This document shows, in pieces, positions 25,896 through 35,337 of a stretch of DNA of 64,000 nt (the first letter of the stretch is position 1; each line of letters starts with the position of its first letter). Made by a program: the position numbers and the translations under genes. A model generated the notes under the pieces. It was not told where the DNA came from. It saw only the letters and a program-made list of their open reading frames with translations, and made no database searches. This DNA is from Terriglobia bacterium (GTDB lineage Bacteria > Acidobacteriota > Terriglobia > Acidiferrales > UBA7541). The stretch covers positions 244,678 to 308,677 of the forward strand of contig JAIQGG010000003.1 of the NCBI GenBank assembly GCA_020072785.1. The letters are read 5' to 3'.

Positions 25896-26768
25896 ATGGC
25901 CATGAACGCTGCAACAAAGAAGCTGTTGCGAATCGTGGAGAGAGTGATTCCGCAATGCGGAATGGTGTCGCAGGCTGTGGCCTTTAATATGTTCCTGGCG
26001 TTTTTTCCGACCTTACTGGCCGCGCTGGGCCTGGTCAGCAGTTCCCTGCGCGGGGAGGGCGGCCGGGAGCTGGCCGTGCGGTTTTCGGCGATGCTGCCTC
26101 CGGGCAGCTGGCAGCTCCTATCCGAATACCTGCTGCACCGCGAGGTGAACCCCTGGCTCTGGGTGCTTCTCGGCTGGGCCGGGACGCTGCTCATCGGCTC
26201 GCAGATCATGAAGCTGATCATGGAAGGGATCCACATGATTTACGGGGATCGCGAGAGACATTCCTTCCTCGGCCGGCAGCTTCGCGGTTTGTTCTTGTTC
26301 TCGGCGGCCCTTGGGGCCTGGGTCGTGGCGATTGCGTTCAGTGTCTTTGGGCAGCGCTTGCGGCAATGGATGACGGGCGGATTTGGCGATTCCGCTCTGG
26401 TTCGCGGCTTCTGGGGCGTCGTGCCTCCGATCCTGGCGATGCTTCTGGCGGTGCTCGTCCTGGCCTTGATCTATCGCGTGGCGCGAGCGGGCGCAGCGAG
26501 CTGGAGATCCGTTCTGCCGGGAGCGGCCGTGGCGACGGCGCTGTGGTGGAGCGTGAATTTGCTGTTCGGATTCTACGTCCGGAAGATGAGGTTTGGACTG
26601 GTCTTCGGCGGGCTAGCCGCGGCCATCGGATTGATGGTGTGGATGGAGCTCTCCGCGATGATTATCTTTCTGGGTGCGGCCTGGAACGCGGAAGGCGCGC
26701 CACGAGCGGAAAGGCTTTCGAGGAGCGGCGACGTGCCGCGGCCCTGCGCGGGAGGGACAGCGGGATGA
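25896..26768 (+). CDS. YihY/BrkB-family inner-membrane protein
   Basis: From ATG 25896 the product is 290 aa with about six membrane helices. Family marks include the early FNMFLAFFPTLLAALGLVSS segment and a later GAAVATALWWSVNLLFGFYV block. The family was once called ribonuclease BN, but that assignment is not supported; the role is probably transport or envelope related. A broken copy of residues ~29-65 is at 23470-23575. It is the last gene before a hairpin cluster. Confidence 0.87.
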   Translation: MAMNAATKKLLRIVERVIPQCGMVSQAVAFNMFLAFFPTLLAALGLVSSSLRGEGGRELAVRFSAMLPPGSWQLLSEYLLHREVNPWLWVLLGWAGTLLIGSQIMKLIMEGIHMIYGDRERHSFLGRQLRGLFLFSAALGAWVVAIAFSVFGQRLRQWMTGGFGDSALVRGFWGVVPPILAMLLAVLVLALIYRVARAGAASWRSVLPGAAVATALWWSVNLLFGFYVRKMRFGLVFGGLAAAIGLMVWMELSAMIIFLGAAWNAEGAPRAERLSRSGDVPRPCAGGTAG

Positions 26769-26804
26769 GGGTGGGCCGGGGTAAAGAGGCGGCAGAATGA
26801 AGAG

Positions 26805-26845
26805 CACAGCCAGGAGGGGCTGTGGCCCCGACTGCTGTCCGGGGC
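26805..26845. repeat. CACAGCC hairpin copy 2 plus GCCCCG hairpin
   Basis: CACAGCC-AGGAGG-GGCTGTG (26805-26824) runs into GCCCCGACTGCTGTCCGGGGC (26825-26845). The first matches 22113-22132. The second matches 48567-48589 over 21-22 bases. Confidence 0.75.
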
Positions 26846-26877
26846 ACGGCCGGGGGGAGATTCGACTACAATAAAGG

Positions 26878-27546
26878 ATGATGACGACACCTGAACTGGG
26901 CGCGGTGCGGGCGCTGATCTTCGATCTGGACGGCACGCTGATCGATTCGAAGCAGGATCTGATCCTCTCCGTGAACGTGATGCTGCGGGTGATGGGGCGG
27001 GCGGAGCTGAGCGAGGAGAGGATTGCGGGGTACATCGGAGCGGGCGCGCCGCAGCTGATTGCGCGGTCGCTGGGCGGGGGCGCGAGCGCGGAGGAGATCC
27101 AGTGCGGGCTGGAATTCTTTCTGGGTTATTACGAAGAGCACAAGATGGACCACACGCGGGCGTATGCGGGGGTGCCCGAGGCGCTCGGCGAGCTGCGGCG
27201 CTATCCCATGGCGGTGCTCACGAACAAGCCGTTTAAGATCAGCCGGCGCATCCTGGAGGAGCTGGGGCTGGGGGATTTTTTCCGCGCGGTTTACGGCGGG
27301 AACAGCTTCGAGACCAAGAAGCCCGACCCGCTGGGCGCGCAGAGGATCCTGCAGGAACTGGGCGCGGCGCCGCGCGAGGCGCTGCTGATCGGCGATTCCG
27401 AGATAGACGTGCAGACGGCGCGCAACGCGGGGACGCTGGCCGCGGCGGTGAACTACGGCTTCGGGGTGCACGACCGCGCCGCGCATCCCGCCGATGTGTA
27501 CCTGGAGCGCCTGGCGGACCTGCCGGTGCTGCTGAATCACCATTAA
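26878..27546 (+). CDS. HAD-superfamily phosphatase, phosphoglycolate phosphatase-like
   Basis: This 222-aa protein has HAD motif I (LIFDLDGTLIDS, residues 13-24), motif II (VLTNKPFK), and motif III/IV (KKPDPLGAQRIL then LLIGDSEIDVQTARNAG). The cap domain is helical, as in Gph/PGP enzymes. It would remove phosphate from 2-phosphoglycolate or a similar metabolite in the cytoplasm. Substrate specificity cannot be read. It is transcribed alone; the next gene converges on it. Confidence 0.88.
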   Translation: MMTTPELGAVRALIFDLDGTLIDSKQDLILSVNVMLRVMGRAELSEERIAGYIGAGAPQLIARSLGGGASAEEIQCGLEFFLGYYEEHKMDHTRAYAGVPEALGELRRYPMAVLTNKPFKISRRILEELGLGDFFRAVYGGNSFETKKPDPLGAQRILQELGAAPREALLIGDSEIDVQTARNAGTLAAAVNYGFGVHDRAAHPADVYLERLADLPVLLNHH

Positions 27547-27583
27547 ATTCGCCCGCACGCAGCGCGCCTGAGCGGCTGGCGGG

Positions 27584-29734
27584 TCAGCGGCGCGCCGCGG
27601 CTGGCGCGGCCGATATTTCGCTCACATCCAGAACGAACATCTCCTGATGCGCGCTCAGCACGAGGAGCCGTTTTCCGTCCGCGGAAAAGCGGGTGTAGAC
27701 AATTTCGTCCGGAAAGGACTCCTCCCCGCGCTTCTCTCCCGTTTTCAGGTCGCGCAGCATCACCCGGCCGCCGTCGCAGACCGCCAGAAGATGGGCTTCG
27801 CCCGAAGCTGCGGGACAGGAGCCGAACAGCCGCGCCCGCTCCTCGCCGGAACCGAGCGCGACGACGGTGATCCGCGTGCCATCCTTGACGACAATCAGCG
27901 CGTCGCCCGCCGAAAACGCGGAGCTGAAATGCTCCGGGCCAGCTCCGCTCTGCACCAGCGCCCCGCCGAGGGTCTTGCCGGTGCGGGCGTCGAGCACCTC
28001 GAAAAAAGTGTCCTCATCGGACAGTTTGGCGCTCTTGTAGCGGCGCTCCGCCACGGGGTCGCGCTTCGCCGCGCTGCGCGCCTCGCCCGTTTTCGCCCGC
28101 CACGCCAGCAGGACGCGCTCGCCCTGGGGGTCCGCAAAGGGAACGGCGGCATCGTGAGGAATCTTGCGGGACCAGAGCTGCGCGCCGGTGCGGATATCCA
28201 TCGCGCGTAATTCACTCGAACTCTGCAGGCCCAAGGGAACGAGGCCACCGACGCCCCTGAGTGCCATGAAAGGCGCCTGAAAATAGAAGAGCAGAACCGG
28301 CCCGGCGGGGTGCGAGTCCTGGAGCGGGCCCCCTGACCCTTCCATCTTCGGGCCCCGCCAACTATCGGAAAGCGTTCCACTCTTTTCATCGACTTTTTTC
28401 ACCAGGAAGCCTTCCGGGCTGGTTGTGTCCACGTAGGCCTCGCTGTTGCCGCCAAGCCATACCCCGTACAGCCGCGGGAGTGGAACAATCCGCTCCCCGC
28501 TGGCCACGCGGAAAACTCCCGCGCCGCCGCGCACCCCCAGGGCAATCTCGTCGAGGTCCCCCGAGACCGCGGCCGTGCGCAGCGTGGGCAAAGGGGCCAG
28601 CGGGAGAAAACCCTGCGCGAGGGATTCGCGGGCCCCGAGATGCGCGAGGCGCACTTCCCCGTCCTGGGAGTAGCTCAGCAGCGTGTCGTTCCAGACGTCC
28701 GCCGAGGTTCCTGCCACCTTTTGCACGACCTTGTCCGTCTCCAGATCAACGATGCTGATGTCGTCCTGACCAGCCTCCTGCACCAGCAAGTATTTCTGCT
28801 GGGTGGCGCTACGGGCCATAGCCGCCGGCAGGGGCAGTTTGCCGAGCGTGGCTCCTCCGGGAAACGCCAGGAGCACAGAGTTTTCGTCCTTTTTCGCGTC
28901 GCGGGCCGCGATCTGGTCAGAGCCCACGAAACAGAGCAGGTTGCGCGCATGGTGTTGCACGGAGCCCGGCACATTGACGCGCTTGCGCTGCACCAAGTCC
29001 AGGGCCAGCGCAGTGCCGGCGAGGTTTCTGGTCAGCAGATAGCGGCCATCCGGCGAAAAAAGCAGCGGAAACCAGAACGATTCGCGCTCGACGAGGGGCG
29101 GCAGCGAATTCACGGTCAGGAAACCGATGGGCTCGGCAAAGGCGGTGCCCGAGCCGCGCGGAAGAAACATGGTGGGCGGAGTCGAGGGACCCTCGTCGCC
29201 TTCGGCGAGAATCTGCTCCCCGGTGTCCGTACGAAAGACGCGGATCTTGAGGCCGGGGTCGTAGCACGCCGCCAGTTCGCCGTCCGCAGAGAGCTCCGCC
29301 ACGAGGCAGCCCTCCTTGGCCGGGAGATCCTTTTCATCGGCCATGCGGTCTTCGGCAATCAGCCAGCGCCCGATTTGCAGGGAGCGGCTGGCAAACACGA
29401 GCATCTTCGAATCGGAGGAAAAGCGCGCGGGCAGCGCGTCAGGAGCAAAGAACCATTTGCGCAGGGCCAGGTGTTCCCGGCTGAGCAGGTAGATTACGGA
29501 TTCATCCTGCACAACCAGGTAGGCCCCGTCGGGGCTGAAGCGTAGCTCGCGCGGCGCGTTGCGCAGCAGCGGGGAGAGGCGCTGGCGGCTCAGGACTCCG
29601 TGCAGCGTGCCTGGGGAGTGCAGCTCCTGGCCCGCGGCCGCACTTTTTTCAAGAAGCCCGAAGAAAGAAGGAGTAGCGGCGAGCAACGCGGCAACCGCCA
29701 GCGTCCGGTACAAAGTCTGCATCGCGCCACGCAT
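27584..29734 (-). CDS. Exported hypothetical protein with WD40/PQQ-like propeller repeats
   Basis: This 716-aa protein has a signal peptide (MQTLYRTLAVAALLAATPSFF from ATG 29722; the ATG at 29734 would add four residues). The rest is made of repeating strand-rich units with phrases such as RELRFSPDGAYLVVQDE, FSPDGRYLLTR, and RFSADGKRLLVLSAH, the style of beta-propellers. No catalytic domain is evident. It may serve as a periplasmic interaction scaffold. It stands alone, convergent with the phosphatase gene. Confidence 0.72.
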   Translation of the reverse strand: MRGAMQTLYRTLAVAALLAATPSFFGLLEKSAAAGQELHSPGTLHGVLSRQRLSPLLRNAPRELRFSPDGAYLVVQDESVIYLLSREHLALRKWFFAPDALPARFSSDSKMLVFASRSLQIGRWLIAEDRMADEKDLPAKEGCLVAELSADGELAACYDPGLKIRVFRTDTGEQILAEGDEGPSTPPTMFLPRGSGTAFAEPIGFLTVNSLPPLVERESFWFPLLFSPDGRYLLTRNLAGTALALDLVQRKRVNVPGSVQHHARNLLCFVGSDQIAARDAKKDENSVLLAFPGGATLGKLPLPAAMARSATQQKYLLVQEAGQDDISIVDLETDKVVQKVAGTSADVWNDTLLSYSQDGEVRLAHLGARESLAQGFLPLAPLPTLRTAAVSGDLDEIALGVRGGAGVFRVASGERIVPLPRLYGVWLGGNSEAYVDTTSPEGFLVKKVDEKSGTLSDSWRGPKMEGSGGPLQDSHPAGPVLLFYFQAPFMALRGVGGLVPLGLQSSSELRAMDIRTGAQLWSRKIPHDAAVPFADPQGERVLLAWRAKTGEARSAAKRDPVAERRYKSAKLSDEDTFFEVLDARTGKTLGGALVQSGAGPEHFSSAFSAGDALIVVKDGTRITVVALGSGEERARLFGSCPAASGEAHLLAVCDGGRVMLRDLKTGEKRGEESFPDEIVYTRFSADGKRLLVLSAHQEMFVLDVSEISAAPAAARR

Positions 29735-30102
29735 GGACCGATCCCCTATCTGTTCCTGAAAACAGCAGCAGCCAGCAGGCCCCGCAAGGCGGTGCCGAGG
29801 CTGCGGCTAACGGCGCCGCCGCGACATCCGGCCAGAAGACCCTGGTCCGCGCGGGTAAATCGCAGAGCGAGAGCTGGCCGCGCCCGCAAGGGCGGCTCGG
29901 GATATTGCTGTGCCTCCGGAGGAGCTTGCCGGCGAGGCTAACATCTTCGCCGGGAAGTGTAAACGACAGCCGTCAGACCCTTGTCTGGGTGACCGCGAAG
30001 CGGTCAACTCTGCAACTCTGGCCTGCGGTTGCACCTGCCAAGCGAGGCACTATTCTCCACTGTCATCTTGCGTTCTGGCGCGCGGCTTGGCAGACTCGGC
30101 GC
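29735..30102. other. Intergenic region, about 370 bp, with one dispersed palindrome
   Basis: No gene is supported. It lies between divergent genes and contains a GTGACCGCGAAGCGGTCA copy at 29989-30006. Confidence 0.5.
29989..30006. repeat. Dispersed palindrome, single copy (GTGACCGC-RAA-GCGGTCA family)
   Basis: GTGACCGCGAAGCGGTCA, followed by AC, lies about 100 bases upstream of the first glycosyltransferase start. Confidence 0.8.
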
Positions 30103-31215
30103 GTGCTGGTAGGCCTCTTCCCCGAACTGGACGCGCCCGGAGGTGTGCAGCGCGCCGGCCGTCATCTGGCGGCGGTGCTGAGCGAATACGCTGCGGGCCG
30201 CGACATGGATTACCGCTTTCTGAGCCTGAACGATTCGCCGGAGCTGCACCGCACGGTGGTCGCGGGGCGGGAGTTTGTCTACACGGGGTGCGAGCGCGGG
30301 AAGCTGCGGTTTCTGGCCGCGGCGCTGCGCGCGGCGCGGCGCGGCGCGAAGATCGTTCTGGCGGCGCATCCGAATCTGGCGCCGGTGACGCGGGCGATGC
30401 GCCTGGTGGCGCCCGGGCTGAAGACCATCGTGTGCACGCACGGCGCCGAGGTGTGGGAGCCGCTGCCGTTGCTGCGGCGGCGGGCGCTGCGGCGCAGCAA
30501 TCTGGTGCTGGCGCCGAGCCAGGACACCGCGAATCAGGTTATGGTGCGGCAGGGAGTGGGCGAGGAGCGCGTCCGGGTGCTGCCCTGGGCGCTCGATCCG
30601 CAGTTCGAAGCGCTGCTGAGCTTGCCTCAAGCCGCCGCGCTCCCGCCGGGCTTTCCCCGCGGGCGGGTGATCCTGGCCGTGGGCCGCTGGATGGCCAGCG
30701 AGCGCTACAAGGGCGTGGATCATCTGATCGCCGCGATGGCCCGGCTGCGCACGCGCTGGCCGGACGTGCAACTGGTGGCCGCCGGAGAAGGCGATGACCA
30801 CCCCTGGCTGGAAAATCTGGCCGCGGAGCACGGCGTCCGCCGGCACGTGCATTTTCTGCACGGGCTCTCGCTGGCCGCGCTGGCGGCGTGTTACGCGGCT
30901 TGCGAAATCTTCGCGCTGCCCAGCCGCGGGGAAGGCTTCGGCCTGGTCTATCTGGAGGCGATGGCCTGCGGCAAACCGGTGATCGGAGGAGCGCACGGCG
31001 GGGCCCCGGAAGTGATCGAAGACGGCGTGACCGGCTATCTGGTGCCGCACGGGGACGTGACGCAGATCGTCACGGCGCTGGAGACGCTGCTGCGCGATCC
31101 CGAGCACGCGAGGGCCATGGGCGCGCGCGGGCGGGAGCGCGTGCACAGCCAGTTCCGATTTTCCATGTTCGCCAAATCCCTGAAGAAACTCCTGCACCAG
31201 CAATGCGCATCCTGA
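30103..31215 (+). CDS. Glycosyltransferase family 4 protein (GT-B fold)
   Basis: GTG 30103 gives 370 aa and starts with VLVGLFPELDAPGGVQRAG, typical of a GT4 N-terminal domain. The C-terminal domain has the donor-binding signature EIFALPSRGEGFGLVYLEAMACGKPVIG (about residues 266-293), with the E-x7-E pair for nucleotide-sugar binding. It transfers a hexose-type sugar to a growing glycan at the cytoplasmic face. It overlaps the next glycosyltransferase gene by 13 bases. The sugar is unknown. Confidence 0.87.
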   Translation: MLVGLFPELDAPGGVQRAGRHLAAVLSEYAAGRDMDYRFLSLNDSPELHRTVVAGREFVYTGCERGKLRFLAAALRAARRGAKIVLAAHPNLAPVTRAMRLVAPGLKTIVCTHGAEVWEPLPLLRRRALRRSNLVLAPSQDTANQVMVRQGVGEERVRVLPWALDPQFEALLSLPQAAALPPGFPRGRVILAVGRWMASERYKGVDHLIAAMARLRTRWPDVQLVAAGEGDDHPWLENLAAEHGVRRHVHFLHGLSLAALAACYAACEIFALPSRGEGFGLVYLEAMACGKPVIGGAHGGAPEVIEDGVTGYLVPHGDVTQIVTALETLLRDPEHARAMGARGRERVHSQFRFSMFAKSLKKLLHQQCAS

Positions 31216-32393
31216 AAGTTACCGCCAGCTATGCGCCGTTTTTTGAATTCGGCGGGCCGCCGGTCAAGGTCCAGGCGCTGGCCGAAGGGCTGACGCGCCG
31301 CGGGCACCGGGTCACGGTGCTGACCGCGGACTGGGGGCTGGCCGAGCGCGGCGGAGGGCAGCGCACGACCTTCGGGCTGCGCCGCGAGGAAAACGGCGTC
31401 GAGGCGCTGTACCTCGCGCCGGGCCTGCCGGCCTGGCTGCGCTACCGCTCCCTGACCTGGTATCCGGGCGCGGCGCGCTTCTGCCGCGAACGCCTGCGCG
31501 AATTCGACGCCGTGCACATCTACGGGCTCTACGACCTGCTCGGCCCGCGCGTGGCCGCCGCCTGCCGCGCCGGCGGCGTGGCGTATGCCGTGGAACCGAT
31601 GGGCATGTATCTGCCCATCGTACGCAGCGTGCGCCTCAAACGCGCCTACCATGCGCTGTTCGGCCGCGCGCTGATCTCCGGGGCGCGCGCGGTGATCGCC
31701 ACCTCCGAGCAGGAGGCGGCGGAACTCGCCGGCGGCGGCGTGGAGCCGGGGCGCATCCTGCTGCGGCGCAATGGGGTCGCGCTTCCCGGGGCGCTTCCGC
31801 CGCGCGGGCAATTCCGCGCGGCCCACGGGATTGCCAGCGACGCGCAGGTGGTGCTTTTTCTAGGGCGCCTGGCCAGCAAGAAGAGCCCGGAGCTGCTCCT
31901 GCGCGCCTTCGCGCATCTGGCCGGCGGCGACGACGCGGCACGGCTGCGCCTGGTCTTCGCCGGGCCGGACGATGAAAATATGATGAAACGCCTCAGGGAG
32001 TCCGCACGTTTACTGGGGATAAGGAAAGGTGTAATCTTTGCCGGCCCGCTATTCGGTGAAAGCAAGTGGAGTGCGTACCGGGATGCCGACGTTTTCGTCC
32101 TGCCATCGCAGAACGAAAATTTCGGCAACGCCGCAGCCGAGGCCCTTGCGGCGGGCACCCCGGTGATCGTCACCGAGACGTGCGGGATTGCGGCACTGCT
32201 GGCGGAGGGAGCCGGGGTGATCGTGCCACACGACGAGGCGGCGCTCACCGGCGCACTGCAGCGGGTGCTGCACGATGCGGCGCTGCGCGAGCGTTTGCAG
32301 GCGGGAGGGGCCGCGCTGCTGCCGCGCCTGGGATGGGAAGAGCCCGTCCGGGAGATGGAACAGCTTTACGAAAGGCTGGGCCGCAGACCATGA
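31203..32393 (+). CDS. Glycosyltransferase family 4 protein, second in cluster
   Basis: The start ATG 31203 lies inside the end of the previous gene and gives 396 aa. The N-terminus (MRILKVTASYAPFFEFGGPP) is a GT4 acceptor domain. The C-terminal half has the donor motif VFVLPSQNENFGNAAAEALAAGTPVIV. The phosphate-binding GRLASKK block is also present. It probably adds the next sugar in the same glycan. The two overlapping genes are surely co-transcribed, and the transglutaminase gene follows after 37 bases. Confidence 0.88.
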   Translation: MRILKVTASYAPFFEFGGPPVKVQALAEGLTRRGHRVTVLTADWGLAERGGGQRTTFGLRREENGVEALYLAPGLPAWLRYRSLTWYPGAARFCRERLREFDAVHIYGLYDLLGPRVAAACRAGGVAYAVEPMGMYLPIVRSVRLKRAYHALFGRALISGARAVIATSEQEAAELAGGGVEPGRILLRRNGVALPGALPPRGQFRAAHGIASDAQVVLFLGRLASKKSPELLLRAFAHLAGGDDAARLRLVFAGPDDENMMKRLRESARLLGIRKGVIFAGPLFGESKWSAYRDADVFVLPSQNENFGNAAAEALAAGTPVIVTETCGIAALLAEGAGVIVPHDEAALTGALQRVLHDAALRERLQAGGAALLPRLGWEEPVREMEQLYERLGRRP

Positions 32394-32430
32394 TTTTTTC
32401 ATGGTCCGGGAGGACGTAATTACTTAATTC

Positions 32431-33288
32431 ATGGCGGCCTCAAAACATCCCGTCCTGCGCACGGTGTGGTGGAGCGCCGACCTCCTCCTGAAGCTGGCCT
32501 TGGTGACCCTGCTCTACTCGGGGACCTGGGAATTTTCCGTCCGGCAATATCTCCGGGGCTTTTCGAATGCGGTCGTTCCCGCGGTGGCCACGCCCGAACA
32601 AAAAGTGGAATCCATTCTTGACTGGCTGCGTGCCGGACCCGCACGCGCGCAGTCCCCTTCCCCGCAAGGACTCGCGCAGCGCGATCCGGAGACGACCCTC
32701 AACGATCAGGAACTCCTGCGCGTCTGCGGCACGGCAACCAATGCCTTCGTGAATCTGGCCAGAAGCTCCGGGCTTGCCGCACGCCGCCTGTTGCTGCTCA
32801 GCCCAGACGGCAGGGCAAAGCACGTCGTGGCGGAAGTCAAGATGGAGGGGCGCTGGGTGATCGTGGACCCCTCCTACCGCGCCATCCTGCGCGATGCGCA
32901 GGGTCGCATGCTCACGCGGCAGGATCTGCAGGACCCGCAAACGTTCCGGGAGGCCACCCGCGTTATTCCCGGCTATCCCCCCGAGTATAGCTACGAAAAG
33001 TTCGCGCACATCCGCCTGGCGCGGCTGCCTCTCGCTGGCCTCCGCCTGCGCCGGTTCCTCAATGCGGTCTATCCCCGTTGGGATGAGAAGGTGGACTTGA
33101 CCTTGCTCGTGGAGCGCGAATCCATGGCCCTGCTGGCCGCCTCCATCGCGCTGGTGGTTTCCCTGCTGCTCCTGCGCATCCTCCTGGTGCGGTATGCCGA
33201 CCGCCGGTGGTCATTCACGTTGTGCCGCCGGTACCTGCGTTTATTTGGCAGCAGCCCCAATCCCTATATCCAATCCGCGCTAAACTAA
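32431..33288 (+). CDS. Membrane-anchored transglutaminase-like protein
   Basis: This 285-aa protein has helices at both ends (about residues 15-32 and 231-251). Between them is a transglutaminase-like core with a visible catalytic triad: Cys99 (RVCGTATN), His131 (KHVVAE) and Asp146 (VIVDPSY). In EPS clusters such proteins sit with glycosyltransferases, but their substrates are unknown. It could cleave or form amide bonds on a cell-surface peptide. It comes just before the asparagine synthase-like gene, five bases apart. Confidence 0.8.
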   Translation: MAASKHPVLRTVWWSADLLLKLALVTLLYSGTWEFSVRQYLRGFSNAVVPAVATPEQKVESILDWLRAGPARAQSPSPQGLAQRDPETTLNDQELLRVCGTATNAFVNLARSSGLAARRLLLLSPDGRAKHVVAEVKMEGRWVIVDPSYRAILRDAQGRMLTRQDLQDPQTFREATRVIPGYPPEYSYEKFAHIRLARLPLAGLRLRRFLNAVYPRWDEKVDLTLLVERESMALLAASIALVVSLLLLRILLVRYADRRWSFTLCRRYLRLFGSSPNPYIQSALN

Positions 33289-33292
33289 GCGC

Positions 33293-35239
33293 GTGTGCGG
33301 CATCTGCGGAATTGTCCTGACGGCAAATCCGGCGACGGCGGAAGCGCGCGTGCGCGGCATGACCGCGGCGCTGCGGCATCGCGGCCCGGACGACGAAGGC
33401 TTTCTCGCCGGCGATCCGCGCGCACCGGGCGTGGCGCTGGGCATGCGGCGGCTCAGCATCATTGACCTCCAGGGGGGCCACCAGCCCATTTGGAACGAGG
33501 CGCACGACATCGCCGTGGTCCTCAACGGCGAGATTTACAACTACCGCGACTTGCGCGAACGCCTGACCCGCGCCGGCCATCATTTCGCCACGCACTCCGA
33601 TACCGAAGTGCTGGTCCACGGGTGGGAAGAGTGGGGCGAGGATTGCCTGCACGAACTGCGCGGGATGTATGCCTTCGCCGTGCTCGACCTGCGCGGCCAG
33701 GTCCTGGCACCGCAGCTCTTTCTCGCGCGCGATCCCCTGGGCATCAAGCCGCTGTACTACACGCAGACCCGCGAAGGCCTCTTCTTCGCCTCCGAGGTGC
33801 GCGCGCTGCTCGCCGGAGGGGTGGCCAAAAAGCTTTCCCCGGACGCGCTGACCTCCTATCTCCTGTTCGGTTCCGTCTCCGAGCCGGTGACGCTGCTGGA
33901 GAACGTGTTTTCGGTGCCCCCGGGACACTCCATCCTGCTGCTGGTGCCCGATCGCCGGCAGTTGCCGCGGCCGCGCCCCTGGTGGGACCTGCGGCGCAGC
34001 CCCGCGGCGCGCGATCCCAAGCGCCCCCGGGACTTCGCGGGAGCGGTGCGCGCGCTGCGCCCGCTGCTCGAGGATTCCGTGCGCGCGCATCTGATCGCCG
34101 ACGTGCCCGTGGGGCTGTTTCTCTCCAGCGGGCTGGATTCCAGCGCCCTGGCCGCGCTGGCGGCGCGCGAACAGCGCGGCATCCGCAGCTTCACGCTGAC
34201 GTTTCCGGGAACTCTTTACGACGAAGCCCCGCTGGCTCGCTGCGTCGCCAAACACTGCGGCACCGAGCACAGCGAAGTGCCGCTGGGCGGCGCGGAAATG
34301 CTGGAGCATCTGGAGAGCGCGCTGGGCGCGCTCGACCAGCCGACCATGGACGGCATCAACACCTATCTAGTCTCCTGGGCCGCGCGGCAGGTAGGGCTGA
34401 AAGTGGCGCTCTCGGGCCTTGGCGGCGATGAACTCTTCGCCGGCTACCGCACCTTTCGCGATGTGCCGCGCCTGCGGGGCCTCGCGCAACTGGCGCGCCT
34501 TTTCCCTTCTGCGCTGCGCCACGTGACCGCGCCGCTGATCGAGCGCCTCGCCGCGCGCGGCGCCGCTCCTGACGCCGCGCGCAAGGCCGCCGCGCTGTGG
34601 CGCGACCGGGAGCGTCTGCCCGACGCCTACTTCTTCGCCCGCGCTCTGTTTCCCCCGGGGGAACTGGAGCGCATCGCCACCCCGCGCTATCGCAGCAGCG
34701 CCATCGGCGGGGACGGCACGGCATTGCTGCCCACCTGGCTGGGCTGGATCGAGCACGTCGCCGGAGACGCCCGCAACATGGAGCGCGTGGCGGGCATCTC
34801 CTGGCTCGAGCTGCGCACCTACATGGTCAGCACCCTGCTGCGCGACACGGACTCCGTGAGCATGGACCGTTCCCTGGAGGTGCGCGTGCCGCTGCTGGAT
34901 ACGCCGCTGGTGGAATTTCTGGCCACGCTGCCGGACGCGGCGCGGCGCCGCCCGAAAGTGCAGAAGGCCCTGCTGGTGGAAGCGCTGCGGGATGCGCTGC
35001 CGGAGGAGATCGTGACGCAGGCGAAGCGCACGTTTACCTTGCCGTGGGAGGAGTGGCTGCGCGGGCCGCTGCGCGAGCGCATCGAAACGAGTCTTGCGGA
35101 GCCGGCCGCGGCGCTCGCGCCGCACCTGCGCCTGGGGGGAGTGCGCGGAGTCTGGGAGGCGTTTCAGGCGGGGCGCACGTCGTGGTCGCGGGTATGGTCG
35201 CTGTACGTGCTAAACGAGTGGTGCCACCGCAATCTGTAG
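33293..35239 (+). CDS. asnB: Asparagine synthase (glutamine-hydrolysing), AsnB-type
   Basis: This 648-aa two-domain enzyme starts at GTG 33293 so that the nucleophile Cys (MCGICGIV) becomes N-terminal. The glutaminase half has RHRGPDD and LNGEIYNYRDLR. The synthetase half has the pyrophosphate loop FLSSGLDSSALAA and downstream GLGGDELFAGY. It uses ATP, aspartate and glutamine to make asparagine. In glycan clusters AsnB relatives (often annotated as exosortase-A-system amidotransferases) may instead amidate a polymer or precursor. The cluster context here fits that, so the exact acceptor is open. The gene is complete in length. Confidence 0.88.
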   Translation: MCGICGIVLTANPATAEARVRGMTAALRHRGPDDEGFLAGDPRAPGVALGMRRLSIIDLQGGHQPIWNEAHDIAVVLNGEIYNYRDLRERLTRAGHHFATHSDTEVLVHGWEEWGEDCLHELRGMYAFAVLDLRGQVLAPQLFLARDPLGIKPLYYTQTREGLFFASEVRALLAGGVAKKLSPDALTSYLLFGSVSEPVTLLENVFSVPPGHSILLLVPDRRQLPRPRPWWDLRRSPAARDPKRPRDFAGAVRALRPLLEDSVRAHLIADVPVGLFLSSGLDSSALAALAAREQRGIRSFTLTFPGTLYDEAPLARCVAKHCGTEHSEVPLGGAEMLEHLESALGALDQPTMDGINTYLVSWAARQVGLKVALSGLGGDELFAGYRTFRDVPRLRGLAQLARLFPSALRHVTAPLIERLAARGAAPDAARKAAALWRDRERLPDAYFFARALFPPGELERIATPRYRSSAIGGDGTALLPTWLGWIEHVAGDARNMERVAGISWLELRTYMVSTLLRDTDSVSMDRSLEVRVPLLDTPLVEFLATLPDAARRRPKVQKALLVEALRDALPEEIVTQAKRTFTLPWEEWLRGPLRERIETSLAEPAAALAPHLRLGGVRGVWEAFQAGRTSWSRVWSLYVLNEWCHRNL

Positions 35240-35337
35240 CGGCGGGCCTTAGCAGGCGGTCATTTTGCGGGCCGGTTGCACACCACAAAGAAGGCAGGCG
35301 CCCGACAAAACGGGGATAAATTCCGCCTGGGGCGGCA

